This document shows positions 36,623-44,796 of a stretch of DNA of 52,948 bases, piece by piece (the first letter of the stretch is position 1; each line of letters starts with the position of its first letter). The translations under genes were made by a program, and so were the position numbers. Source of the DNA: an uncultured Victivallis sp. (lineage in GTDB: Bacteria > Verrucomicrobiota > Lentisphaeria > Victivallales > Victivallaceae); the NCBI GenBank assembly GCA_944389935.1, contig CALXOE010000021.1, positions 1 through 52,948 on the forward strand, read 5' to 3'. The notes beneath the pieces are model-generated. The model worked only from the letters and a program-made list of their open reading frames with translations. It was not told the origin of the DNA and ran no database searches.

Positions 36623-36636
36623 AACGGGATTATATT
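36609..36636 (+). promoter_or_regulatory. Promoter of rplU-purC
   Basis: TTGCAA (36609-36614), 16-base spacer, TATATT (36631-36636), overlapping the end of the glycosyltransferase gene; about 55 bp of leader precedes rplU. Confidence 0.6.
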
Positions 36637-36696
36637 AACCGGATGTATGTAAGTTGAAAACAAATATAGACAAATCACTCTCAAGGAGCACAATAA

Positions 36697-37014
36697 ATGA
36701 CGTATGCGATCATCAAAACCGGCGGCAAACAGCTGAAAGTCAAGACGGGCGACGTGGTGGACATTGAGAAACTCGACGCCGAAGTCGGAGCGAAAGTCAC
36801 GTTCGACGAGGTCCTCGCGATCGGCGAAGAGGGCGGCAAACTCAACGTCGGCACCCCGAAAATCGAGGGAGCGACGGTCTCCGCCGAGGTCAAGGATCAG
36901 TTCCGCGGCAAGAAAGTCGTCGTTTTCAAGATGAAGCGCCGCAAGGGCTATCGCCGCACGCAGGGCCATCGCCAGAGCCTGACCCGCGTCGAGATCGGCG
37001 AGATCAAGGGCTGA
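36697..37014 (+). CDS. rplU: 50S ribosomal protein L21
   Basis: A 105-residue bL21: MTYAIIKTGGKQLKVKTGD at the N-terminus and a C-terminal RRKGYRRTQGHRQSLTRVEI motif that binds 23S rRNA. Length and motifs are normal. AAGGAG precedes the ATG. In most bacteria rpmA (L27) follows at once; here purC does, 22 bp on, so rpmA has moved elsewhere. Confidence 0.97.
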   Translation: MTYAIIKTGGKQLKVKTGDVVDIEKLDAEVGAKVTFDEVLAIGEEGGKLNVGTPKIEGATVSAEVKDQFRGKKVVVFKMKRRKGYRRTQGHRQSLTRVEIGEIKG

Positions 37015-37036
37015 CCCCGCAGGAAGCAGGTGTGTC

Positions 37037-37933
37037 ATGCAGTATGATGCGAACGGGGCGCTGCTCTCGACCGAAATTCCGGGCGTTGCCCTGATCAACC
37101 GGGGCAAGGTTCGGGACGTTTACGACCTCGGCGACGCGCTGCTCTTCGTGGCGACCGACCGGATCAGCGCATTCGATGTGGTTATGCCGTGCGGTGTTCC
37201 CCGCAAGGGCGAAGTGCTCACGCAGATCTCGCTCTTCTGGTTCGACCTGATGCGCGACATTCCGAACCATCTGATCACCGCCGATGTGACGACCCGCCCG
37301 GAACTCGCGGCTTATGCGAAAGATCTTCAGGGGCGTTCGATGATCGTCCGCAAGGCGAAAGTCATGCCGGTCGAGTGCATCGTGCGCGGCTATCTCGTCG
37401 GCAGCGGCTGGAAAGATTATCAGAAGAGCAAGACAGTCTCCGGCATCAAGCTGCGCGACGGGTATCAGCAGGCGTCGAAGCTCGACACGCCGCTCTTCAC
37501 GCCGTCGACCAAAGCCGAGATCGGCGCGCACGACGAAGCGATCTCCTATGAGGAGGTGGCCCGGCTGCTCGGCGAGGAAAAGGCGTCCACGCTGCGTGAT
37601 CTCTCGCTCAAGATCTACACCACCGCCCGCGATTACGCCGAAAAACGCGGCATCATCGTGGCGGATACGAAGTTTGAATTCGGCGAACTCGACGGGAAGA
37701 TCATTCTTGTCGATGAGGTATTGACTCCGGATTCGAGCCGTTTCTGGCCTGCGGATCAGTATAAGGTCGGCACGAGCCCGGTCAGTCTCGACAAACAGTA
37801 CGTCCGGGACTACCTCGAAACGCTCGACTGGAACAAGACCGCGCCGGGCCCGCAGCTGCCCGCCGACGTGGTCAGCAAAACCACCGAAAAATATCTGGAA
37901 GCCTACCGGATGCTCACGGGGAAATCCCTGTAA
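37037..37933 (+). CDS. purC: SAICAR synthase PurC
   Basis: A 298-residue phosphoribosylaminoimidazole-succinocarboxamide synthase, which joins CAIR and aspartate with ATP in purine synthesis. It has NRGKVRDVYDLGDALLFVAT, DRISAFDVVMPCGVPRKG, VECIVRGYLVGSGWKDY and VLTPDSSRFW. It is of the longer type found in yeast and many PVC/Bacteroidota rather than the 237-residue E. coli type. It shares a transcript with rplU and ends at a strong terminator. Confidence 0.96.
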   Translation: MQYDANGALLSTEIPGVALINRGKVRDVYDLGDALLFVATDRISAFDVVMPCGVPRKGEVLTQISLFWFDLMRDIPNHLITADVTTRPELAAYAKDLQGRSMIVRKAKVMPVECIVRGYLVGSGWKDYQKSKTVSGIKLRDGYQQASKLDTPLFTPSTKAEIGAHDEAISYEEVARLLGEEKASTLRDLSLKIYTTARDYAEKRGIIVADTKFEFGELDGKIILVDEVLTPDSSRFWPADQYKVGTSPVSLDKQYVRDYLETLDWNKTAPGPQLPADVVSKTTEKYLEAYRMLTGKSL

Positions 37934-37962
37934 AGAGGACGGGAATCGGCGGAAGAACCTGG

Positions 37963-37990
37963 AAAAGGGCGGCAGATCGCCGCCTTTTTT
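37963..37990 (+). terminator. Intrinsic terminator after purC
   Basis: AAAA, then GGCGGC-AGATC-GCCGCC followed by TTTTTT (37985-37990): a classic rho-independent terminator 30 bp after the purC stop. Confidence 0.88.
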
Positions 37991-38011
37991 CATTCTGAGG
38001 AAACGGAAATC

Positions 38012-38770
38012 ATGTTTGCAGAACTCTATGCCGGAATGGGTCCGGTGCAGATTGCCGTCCTGATCGCGAGTGCGATCCTCATCGGAATCAACAAAACCGC
38101 GATTCCGGGAATCGGCGTACTGCCGGTCATCATGCTGACGATGGCGTTTGAAAGCCGTCTCTCGACCGGACTGCAGCTCATCATGCTCGTGATGGCGGAT
38201 CTTATGGCGGTCTCGTGGTATCGACGCAAGGCGGACTGGCGGATCATCTGGCGGCTGCTGCCGTGGGCGTGGACAGGACTCGCGGTGGGCGCGGTGGTAC
38301 TCTGGCTGCTGCCGGAGGGGAACGACCGGATCATGCGCATGCTCATCGGCGGAATCGTTCTCGGCCTGGCGCTGCTGAATTTCGTCCGCTCCCGGATTGC
38401 GCCGGACAAGATTCCCACGGGGAGAGTCGCCGCCGGGTTCTACGGCACGCTGCTCGGCTTCACGACCCACCTCGCAAATGCGGCGGGGCCGGTGGCAGCA
38501 ATCTATTTTCTCGCCATGAAGCTCCCGAAAGAGAAATACATGGGGTGCAACGCCTGGTTCTTCCTGATCATCAACTGGACCAAGATGCCGCTCTTCCTCA
38601 TGGACGGGCGCATCACCCTGGAGGCGCTGAAAGTCGATCTCACGATGATCCCGTTCCTGCTCGTCGGCGGAGCGCTCGGGATTCTGCTCATCTCGAAAAT
38701 GCCGCAGAAACTCTTCGAGAACATCATTCAGGTCATCGTCGTGCTCTGCGCGATCTATCTCTTCTTCTGA
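38012..38770 (+). CDS. TSUP (TauE/SafE) family exporter
   Basis: A 252-residue membrane protein with about eight helices, of the sulfite exporter TauE/SafE family. It has the family repeats: ILIGINKTAIPGIGVLPVI at the N-terminus and GFTTHLANAAGPVAAIY after the middle. Members move sulfite, sulfoacetate or related organic anions; the substrate here is unknown. It follows the purC terminator, with GAGGAAA before the ATG, and converges with the membrane protein gene 12 bp away. Confidence 0.92.
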   Translation: MFAELYAGMGPVQIAVLIASAILIGINKTAIPGIGVLPVIMLTMAFESRLSTGLQLIMLVMADLMAVSWYRRKADWRIIWRLLPWAWTGLAVGAVVLWLLPEGNDRIMRMLIGGIVLGLALLNFVRSRIAPDKIPTGRVAAGFYGTLLGFTTHLANAAGPVAAIYFLAMKLPKEKYMGCNAWFFLIINWTKMPLFLMDGRITLEALKVDLTMIPFLLVGGALGILLISKMPQKLFENIIQVIVVLCAIYLFF

Positions 38771-38781
38771 CCTCGTCCGGA

Positions 38782-39168
38782 TCAGACGAACTGCGAAATG
38801 AGGACCAGTCGCTGCAGCAGAAAGGTCGCAACGGCAAAAACGATCGTCCAGATCGCGTAAACAGTGAGGTCGGGAATCCGATGGCGGTTGACCGCCAGCA
38901 CCTGCAGAGCGATGAGAACCGCCGCCGCCATCGTCACAACCGCCGTTCCGCCGAGCAAAGCATACCGGACCGGGGGAGGAATGAGTCCTTCCCGGCAGAG
39001 CCAGGCGATCAGGACCGGCAGAGCGAACTGTGCAAGCAGCGCCCAGGCGAGCCGGAATCCCCTGCGGTCTTTCACCTCGGTCAGGAGACACCACGCCTCC
39101 AGCAGGATACATCCCCCGGCAATCAGGCTCAGACTCGAACAAATGGCTATCGCATCAAAGAGTTCCAT
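38782..39168 (-). CDS. Small membrane protein, unknown
   Basis: A 128-residue protein with about four hydrophobic segments (AIAICSSLSLIAGGCILLEA, LLAQFALPVLIAWLC, YALLGGTAVVTMAAAVLIAL, YAIWTIVFAVATFLL). The ATG at 39168 has GGAGG eight bases upstream. It is the last gene of a six-gene minus-strand run from 43592. No family recognised and no catalytic motif visible. Confidence 0.65.
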   Translation of the reverse strand: MELFDAIAICSSLSLIAGGCILLEAWCLLTEVKDRRGFRLAWALLAQFALPVLIAWLCREGLIPPPVRYALLGGTAVVTMAAAVLIALQVLAVNRHRIPDLTVYAIWTIVFAVATFLLQRLVLISQFV

Positions 39169-39222
39169 TCGCCGCACCTCCGGAGCGGAAACGACACCAC
39201 CACCGCCGCCGAACGGAGCGGA

Positions 39223-40161
39223 TCAGTTGCCCTTGCGTTCCTGGGTGAGACGGTTCACGGATTTCAGCAGCGCGTAACAGGTCTCCATGTGCGGAACCGG
39301 GATGGAGTGAAGCGCCGCAAGACGCACCGTGTTGCCGAGAATCGCCTCGACCTCAAGCTCGCGCCCCGCCTCGAAATCCTGCAGCATGCTGGTCTTGTAC
39401 GACGGGAAATTCCGCGTGTATTCGATTTGAGAATCCGCGTTTTCCGCGGTCAACGCGACGCCGCAGGCGTTGGCGACGGCGATCACCTCGTCCATGAGGG
39501 TCCGGCAGAGTTTCTCAAGCTCATCCCGCCGGGTCATATCGCGCGTCGTCGCATTCCCGGCGAGAACCGAAACCGGGTTGAACGGCAGATTCCAGAGCAG
39601 TTTGTTCCAGCGCACAAAGAGGATATCCTCATGAAGCTCGCACTTCACGCCCGCCTTTTCAAAAAGGGCGGCAAGCCGCCGGGCCGCCTCCCCGATTCCG
39701 GAGGGATAATTCCCCATCTTCAGATCGCCGCTGCCCTGGTGCAGAACGAAACCGGGCCGCGGACGCGAGACGCCGATGTAGGCGATCGTGCTCAGAATCT
39801 CGTTCTCCGGGAATGCCTCCGCCACTTTGCGCTCAATGTCGATCCCGTTCTGAATCAGAACGATCACGCTCTTCGGGGACCGCACCGCCGGGCGCAGCAG
39901 TTCCACCGCGTCCGCGTCGGGCAGAACCTTGGCGGTCAGAATCACATAATCGGCCTCGCCCTCGTAATCCGCCGCGTGTTTCAGCACCGCCGCCGGGGTG
40001 AAGTGAAAATCTCCGGCGATGCTCTGAATCTCGTATCCGGAACGGGAGGCAACCTCATAATCGCTGCGCGCCACAACCGTCACTTCCGCGCCGGCCTGCG
40101 CCAGCCGCCCCGAAAAATAGACGCCGACTCCGCCGGCACCCACAACCAGAACTCTGCACAT
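39223..40161 (-). CDS. panE: 2-dehydropantoate 2-reductase family (PanE/ApbA)
   Basis: A 312-residue NADPH-dependent reductase. The N-terminal Rossmann motif is LVVGAGGVGVYFSGRL. The middle has VILTAKVLPDADAV and IVLIQNGIDIE. The catalytic Lys region is RWNKLLWNLPFNPVSVLAGN and the C-terminal helical part contains the conserved E and S (EVEAILGN). PanE makes pantoate for coenzyme A. Several paralogs act on other 2-oxo acids, so the family call is firm and the symbol less so. It lies 21 bp after the yggS-type gene. Confidence 0.88.
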   Translation of the reverse strand: MCRVLVVGAGGVGVYFSGRLAQAGAEVTVVARSDYEVASRSGYEIQSIAGDFHFTPAAVLKHAADYEGEADYVILTAKVLPDADAVELLRPAVRSPKSVIVLIQNGIDIERKVAEAFPENEILSTIAYIGVSRPRPGFVLHQGSGDLKMGNYPSGIGEAARRLAALFEKAGVKCELHEDILFVRWNKLLWNLPFNPVSVLAGNATTRDMTRRDELEKLCRTLMDEVIAVANACGVALTAENADSQIEYTRNFPSYKTSMLQDFEAGRELEVEAILGNTVRLAALHSIPVPHMETCYALLKSVNRLTQERKGN

Positions 40162-40182
40162 GATCTTTCTCCCCTCCGTTTT

Positions 40183-40863
40183 CTAACGCGCGCCGAAGAT
40201 CAGGGTGCCGACCCGGACCAGAGTCGAGCCATGACGCGCAGCAATTTCAAAATCCCCGCTCATCCCCATCGAGAGCAGCGGAAGTTTCCGTCCGAGTTTC
40301 CGTTCGAGGTCGTCCCGTGTGAGGGTCAGCAGCTCGAAGATCGCGGCGATCTTCACCGGTTCGGCGTCGGCGGGGGCCATCGTCATAAATCCGGCAAAAT
40401 CGAGATTCGCGCAATCGGCCGCGCGCCTGGCCAGCGGCTCAAGTTCGCGCAGCGGAACTCCCGCCTTGCTCGCCTCCCCCGAAACGTTCACCTCCAGCAG
40501 GATGCGCGGATGTTTTCCCTCCTCGCCCGCAATGCGGTCGAGACGTTCGAGCAGGGGCAGAGAGTCGACCGAATGGATCACCCGGGCAAGCTGAACCGCC
40601 TTTCTCGCCTTGTTCGACTGCAGCCGCCCGATCAGATGCCATTCGATATCGTCGGGCAATGCGGCGGCTTTCTCCGCCAGCTCAGGGATACGGCTTTCGC
40701 CGAACTTGCGGACACCGGCGTCGTAGAGCTCCCGCACCGCTTCGGCCGGAAACGTCTTGCTGACCGCCAGAAGTTCGATCTCGGACGGGTCACGGAGCGC
40801 CTCGCGCGCGGCGGCGTCCAGCGCCGCGCGCACCTCCCGATAGTGCGCGACGATCGAACTCAT
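40183..40863 (-). CDS. YggS family PLP-homeostasis protein
   Basis: A 226-residue fold-III PLP-binding protein. The lysine lies in LLAVSKTFP, followed by FGESRIPELAEKA (the family's FGENY segment altered), WHLIGRLQSNKARKAV, ILLEVNVSGEASKAGV and SMGMSGDFEIAARHGSTLVRVG. The group buffers pyridoxal phosphate rather than catalysing a reaction. It lies 4 bp after cysE, whose sister pathway enzyme (cysteine synthase) uses PLP. Confidence 0.94.
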   Translation of the reverse strand: MSSIVAHYREVRAALDAAAREALRDPSEIELLAVSKTFPAEAVRELYDAGVRKFGESRIPELAEKAAALPDDIEWHLIGRLQSNKARKAVQLARVIHSVDSLPLLERLDRIAGEEGKHPRILLEVNVSGEASKAGVPLRELEPLARRAADCANLDFAGFMTMAPADAEPVKIAAIFELLTLTRDDLERKLGRKLPLLSMGMSGDFEIAARHGSTLVRVGTLIFGAR

Positions 40864-40867
40864 GGCC

Positions 40868-41803
40868 TCACCCCTGCCCGTTCGCGAATTTCAATTTGTT
40901 CTCGGGCGGGCGCGACGTGATCTTGGTTCCCGGAGGCAGGCTTTCCGTGAGCCAGACGTTACCGCCGATCACGGAGTTGTCACCGATCTTGATATCCCCG
41001 AGCACCGACGCGCCGGAGTAGATCGTCACGTTGTTGCCGATGGTCGGATGGCGTTTGTTCCCCTTGATGAGCATGCCGCAGGCGTCTTTCGGGAAATTCC
41101 CCGCGCCGAGCGTCACGCCCTGATAGATCCGCACGTTGTCGCCGATCACGGCGGTCTCGCCGATCACCACGCCGGTGCCGTGATCGATGAACACGCCCCG
41201 CCCGAGATGGGCGCCGGGATGAATATCGATCCCGGTCTGACTGTGCGCATGTTCGGTCATCATACGCGGAATAAACGGAATTTTCTTATGATAAAGCACA
41301 TGAGCCATGCGCTGAATCGTGATTGCCTTGATGCCCGGATAACTCAGGATGATCTCGTCATACGAAGTCGCCGCCGGATCTCCCGCATAAGCGGCCTCGA
41401 CGTCGAGCTTCGCCGTCTCGCGGATCGCCGGGAGCGCGTCGAGCAGCGCGAAAACCGCTTCATTCGTTCCGCACTCGCTGCAGGAGACGACCTGCCGGTT
41501 GTAGCGGATCGCGCGGCACATCTGATCGAACAACTCGGAGTAGATCTCCTTGAGCAGCTCGCCGACATCGTGAGACACCATTTCCCGGTGTCCCTGCCGC
41601 CGTCCGTCAAATCCGGGAAAGATCACTTCAAGGAGTTTTTCGGTAATCGCGACGATCTCCGCCCGGCGCGGCAGATTCACGCCGTCCAGATGGTTCACCC
41701 CGAACCCGTCTTTGTAACTCTCCCCGAGGCGGTTGACGATCTCCGAAAGCCGGATCGACGCCTCCCCCTCGAGGTCGCTGAAATCATATTTGGCAGGACG
41801 CAT
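40868..41803 (-). CDS. cysE: Serine O-acetyltransferase (CysE/EpsC type)
   Basis: A 311-residue acetyltransferase making O-acetylserine, the precursor of cysteine. The N-terminal helical domain (to about 170) leads into a left-handed beta-helix: TGIDIHPGAHLGRGVFIDHG with the catalytic Asp-His pair, then TGVVIGETAVIGDNVRIYQG, NKRHPTIGNNVTIYSGASV and GDNSVIGGNVWLTES. The long N-terminus places it with the EpsC-type plant/PVC form. It follows yicC by 9 bp. Confidence 0.94.
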   Translation of the reverse strand: MRPAKYDFSDLEGEASIRLSEIVNRLGESYKDGFGVNHLDGVNLPRRAEIVAITEKLLEVIFPGFDGRRQGHREMVSHDVGELLKEIYSELFDQMCRAIRYNRQVVSCSECGTNEAVFALLDALPAIRETAKLDVEAAYAGDPAATSYDEIILSYPGIKAITIQRMAHVLYHKKIPFIPRMMTEHAHSQTGIDIHPGAHLGRGVFIDHGTGVVIGETAVIGDNVRIYQGVTLGAGNFPKDACGMLIKGNKRHPTIGNNVTIYSGASVLGDIKIGDNSVIGGNVWLTESLPPGTKITSRPPENKLKFANGQG

Positions 41804-41812
41804 ATCCCTCTC

Positions 41813-42688
41813 CTATTCCACATTCTGAATCTGCTCGCGCAGTTTCTCGCATTCACTTTTGAAAGCGACCACCAGCGGCGACACCGCCGGAATGCCCGCC
41901 TTGTTCCCGAGCGTCGTGATCTCGCGGAAGAGCTCCTGCATCAGAAAGTCGAGACTGCGCCCGACCGGCTTCTCCTCCCCGAGAAATCGGCGGAACTGCC
42001 CGAAATGGCTGTGCAGCCGGGTGAGTTCCTCGGTCACATCGGACTTGTCCGCGTAGAAAAGCACCTCCTTGAGCAGCCGCTCGTCGTCGGCCGGAGTCGG
42101 GATCTTCTCCGCCTGGAGCTTTTCCAGCAGCCGCGCCTTGATCGCGCCGTTGATCTCTGCCACGAGCGGCTCGATCTCGGAAACCAGCGTCTCGAGCCCC
42201 CGTTCGCGCGATTCAAGTTCGCGTTTGAGCGCCTCCCCCTCATGCCGCCGCATCGTCTGGTACTCCGCAAGAGCGGAAGAGACCGCCTGCTCATACGCTT
42301 CGGCCATGCCGGGAGAATCCGCGTCCGGCACAGCCGGGCTGACCACTCCGGGGATCAGCATCAGCTGCTCGACATTGACATTTTCATCGAGTCCGGCCGT
42401 CCGACGGGCCGCTTTTGCGGCCTCGACCAGCGAGGCGAGCAGCGCCGCATCGACCGCAGCCTGCAATGTGCCGCCGCCCGGCGACGTACAGCTGATCCGC
42501 AGCTGGACCGCTCCACGGCTGACCACCGCGCCGACCAGCTTGCGCGCCAGCGGCTCAAAGCCGGCCAGCTCCGACGGGGCTGAGACCCGCAGTTCGAGCT
42601 GCTTGCGGTTCACACTCGAGATTTCCGCCGAAATACGGACACTGCCGCACACGGCCTCCCCCTTGCCGAAACCGGTCATGCTAAGCAT
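41813..42688 (-). CDS. YicC/YloC family endoribonuclease
   Basis: A 291-residue YicC family protein. The family N-terminus is MLSMTGFGKGEAVCGS, then EISSVNRKQLELRVS, and it ends DKSDVTEELTRLHSHFGQFR, RSLDFLMQELFREITTLGNK. E. coli YicC takes part in small-RNA turnover and related proteins are endoribonucleases. The ATG at 42688 has AGGAGAG eight bases upstream and overlaps the end of the lipoprotein gene by 8 bp. Confidence 0.93.
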   Translation of the reverse strand: MLSMTGFGKGEAVCGSVRISAEISSVNRKQLELRVSAPSELAGFEPLARKLVGAVVSRGAVQLRISCTSPGGGTLQAAVDAALLASLVEAAKAARRTAGLDENVNVEQLMLIPGVVSPAVPDADSPGMAEAYEQAVSSALAEYQTMRRHEGEALKRELESRERGLETLVSEIEPLVAEINGAIKARLLEKLQAEKIPTPADDERLLKEVLFYADKSDVTEELTRLHSHFGQFRRFLGEEKPVGRSLDFLMQELFREITTLGNKAGIPAVSPLVVAFKSECEKLREQIQNVE

Positions 42689-43592
42689 CGTAGCGACTCT
42701 CCTGCTCCACTCCGGAGTCACCGCTCTCACCGCTCTCACCGCTCTCACCGCTCTCACCGGCGGAAACCGGATCGGCAAATGGATCGACGACTGGAACGGC
42801 CGGTTCCTCCGGCAGCTCGATCGGAGTCTGCGCATCCCGGGGCGTCTTCAAAACCCGGACGGTCGCGGCATCGACCTCCTCCTGCTGCATGATTCCGCCG
42901 AAATTGATCGTCCAGCCGCTCAAATCGCTATTGCCGTAACCGCAGAAAACCGCGCGCCGGCCGGTATTTCCGAGCTCCCAGACCAGCGAGAGCTGCGTCT
43001 TTGTCTCCAGCGCGGACCGCAGCGCGGCGATCTCGTCGGCGTCGAGCGTCCCGGAGGGATTGAACACCGGCTCGAGTTTCGTCTCGAGCACGTACGGGAA
43101 GTCAAAGCGGATCCGGTTGAATTCCGCAACATCGAGCTGCCCGTAAAGATAATTCTGCGCATAGGCACGAGCCTGCGTCATCGCGGCGCTGATCGGCAGA
43201 CTGAAACGACGGAATGTCTTGCGGATCAATCGGTTCGGATACCAGTACTGCATGCTTCCGGACGAGGCCCCGAACACGAGAAAATCGTTCGTCTGCCCCG
43301 GAATCCGCCAGGTTACGCAGATCTGCCGGAGCTCGCTGACCGCCGTGCCGGGACCGGCCGCGGGCAGGATCTCCCCGGTCAGCAGCAGCGGACGATTGTA
43401 TTTCACGAAATAGAGCTGTTCGGTCGTGAGCTCCGGAGCGTTGTCGAGCAGATACTCCCGGGCGCGCTGCACGGCGCGGTCCTGATAGTAGGCTTCCGAA
43501 CGGCATCCGGCGCAGAGGACGACCAGCCCGGCCAACCCGGCCAGCAACACCCCCGGAAAGGCGGCAAACAGATTTTTCCCTCTCGGCATCAT
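42681..43592 (-). CDS. Predicted lipoprotein
   Basis: A 303-residue exported lipoprotein. The signal peptide MMPRGKNLFAAFPGVLLAGL-AG ends at the lipobox VLCAGC, so Cys would be lipidated. A mostly beta-rich domain follows (YFVKYNRPLLLTGEILPA, ICVTWRIPGQTNDFLVFG), then an acidic, proline-rich tail with GESGESGESGESGDSG. No family recognised. The start is the first of two ATGs, after AGGAGA. It is the first gene of the operon that includes yicC and cysE, and its repeat tail lies just before the yicC start. Confidence 0.75.
   Translation of the reverse strand: MMPRGKNLFAAFPGVLLAGLAGLVVLCAGCRSEAYYQDRAVQRAREYLLDNAPELTTEQLYFVKYNRPLLLTGEILPAAGPGTAVSELRQICVTWRIPGQTNDFLVFGASSGSMQYWYPNRLIRKTFRRFSLPISAAMTQARAYAQNYLYGQLDVAEFNRIRFDFPYVLETKLEPVFNPSGTLDADEIAALRSALETKTQLSLVWELGNTGRRAVFCGYGNSDLSGWTINFGGIMQQEEVDAATVRVLKTPRDAQTPIELPEEPAVPVVDPFADPVSAGESGESGESGESGDSGVEQESRYDA
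42715..42759. repeat. Tandem 9-bp repeat in the lipoprotein tail
   Basis: Four perfect copies of CTCTCACCG (42724-42759) plus one degenerate copy encode the repeated Gly-Glu-Ser on the minus strand. A change of copy number would keep frame but lengthen the tail, and would shift DNA just before the yicC ribosome site. Confidence 0.8.
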
Positions 43593-43628
43593 GGTGATAT
43601 CTCCTGTAATCGAAAGTGTACGGCTCAA

Positions 43629-43657
43629 ACTATACTCTCTTTTTGCCGTTTCGTCAA
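43629..43657 (-). promoter_or_regulatory. Promoter of the lipoprotein-yicC-cysE operon
   Basis: Minus strand: TTGACG (43652-43657), 17-base spacer, TATAGT (43629-43634), 37 bp before the lipoprotein start. Confidence 0.65.
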
Positions 43658-43678
43658 TCGGTTTTCCCGGATATGCCA

Positions 43679-43706
43679 TTGAAATTCCGCGAAAACGAGT
43701 TAATAT
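43679..43706 (+). promoter_or_regulatory. Promoter of nadD-rsfS
   Basis: TTGAAA (43679-43684), 16-base spacer, TAATAT (43701-43706), about 30 bp before the start and divergent from the lipoprotein promoter. Confidence 0.6.
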
Positions 43707-43737
43707 TAAGGAGAGGAAGGAGAATCGGAAAATCGAC

Positions 43738-44748
43738 ATGACCGCGACCGCATTTTATGGAGGCAGCTTTGATCCGCCTCACAAAGGCCACCTCGGGATC
43801 GCACTCGGGGCCCTCAAGTCGGGTCGGACCCGGCGCGTTCTCTTCGCTCCGGCCTACGACCCGCCCCACAAGCACGGGAAGAAACGTGCCCCGTTTGCGG
43901 ACCGGCTCGCAATGGTGAAGCTCCTCATCGCCGGACATCCCGGACTTGAGGCGTGCGACATCGAGTCGCGCCTCGCGCTGCACCCCTCCTACACCATCGA
44001 GGTGCTCGCCGCGCTCGAGCGGGAACGTCCCGGAGAACGGCTGCAGCTGCTGATCGGCAGCGACAGTCTGCGCCAGCTGCACAGCTGGGCTCGCGCCGGG
44101 GAACTTGCGGAGCGGTACGAGATTCTGACCTGGCCGCGCCCGGGCGAGAGGATCGATCCGGAGGAACTCGCCCGCTTCTGGCCGCCCCGAATCGTGAAAA
44201 AACTGCTTTCCGGCGTACTTTCCGGCGATTTTTTTGAAATATCTTCGACCGGGATCAGAAACGATGTGGCAAAACAACGGGAAATGTATCATATTAATAG
44301 AGGAATCACACCGGAGGTGTGGGAGTATATCCGCAGCAAACAGCTATATACGGGAGATGGAATGACCAGCGTGACAAAACCGAATCCGGCCGAACTGGCC
44401 GACTTCTGCGTGAAGTGCGTGGACGAGAAGCTCGCAGAAAATACCGTGAAGATCCATGTGGGCGACTCTTCGTCCGTTGCGGACTATTTCGTGATCGCCA
44501 CCGCGAACTCCGAACCGCAGCTCCGGGCGCTGACCGGCTTTCTCGAACGCGAGGTCCGTGAGAAGTTCGCGCTCCGACCGCTCTCGGAATCCGGAGAGAG
44601 CGCAAGCGGCTGGGTTCTGATCGATCTCGGGACGGTCATTGTTCACATCATGACTCCGGAAGTCCGGGATCGTTACAATCTCGAGGGATTGTGGGGCGAA
44701 AAACCCAGCGAAGAGGCCGTGAAGAGTTTGACGGAACACCATCCGTAA
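43738..44748 (+). CDS. NadD-RsfS fusion protein
   Basis: A 336-residue protein joining two enzymes usually encoded separately. Residues 1-205 are nicotinate-mononucleotide adenylyltransferase: FYGGSFDPPHKGHLGIA with the (H/T)xGH motif, LLIGSDSLRQLHSW, and EISSTGIRNDVAK near the end. Residues about 215-336 are the ribosomal silencing factor RsfS (DUF143): VIATANSEPQLRALTGFLE, GWVLIDLGTVIVHIMTPEV, RDRYNLEGLW. The linker is short (LYTGDGMTSVTKPN). An in-frame ATG at 44361 with GGGAG just upstream could also yield free RsfS. The two genes are common neighbours elsewhere, so this is a direct gene fusion. Confidence 0.9.
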   Translation: MTATAFYGGSFDPPHKGHLGIALGALKSGRTRRVLFAPAYDPPHKHGKKRAPFADRLAMVKLLIAGHPGLEACDIESRLALHPSYTIEVLAALERERPGERLQLLIGSDSLRQLHSWARAGELAERYEILTWPRPGERIDPEELARFWPPRIVKKLLSGVLSGDFFEISSTGIRNDVAKQREMYHINRGITPEVWEYIRSKQLYTGDGMTSVTKPNPAELADFCVKCVDEKLAENTVKIHVGDSSSVADYFVIATANSEPQLRALTGFLEREVREKFALRPLSESGESASGWVLIDLGTVIVHIMTPEVRDRYNLEGLWGEKPSEEAVKSLTEHHP

Positions 44749-44796
44749 CAGCGCAGCCGGAATTCAACCGGCTGACTCCGGGAAAGGAGGCGCATT

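Noticed and set aside
36666..36676. TAGACAAATC before rplU, similar to the locus C operator
   Set aside because: Only a partial match, unrelated gene, and no partner site nearby; probably chance.
37004..39142. Long minus-strand open frame across purC and the TSUP gene
   Set aside because: It spans two clear plus-strand genes and a terminator and has no recognisable protein features.
38215..40920. Plus-strand open frame of about 900 codons opposite panE and yggS
   Set aside because: Shadow of well-recognised genes on both strands; composition is typical of antisense frames in GC-rich DNA.
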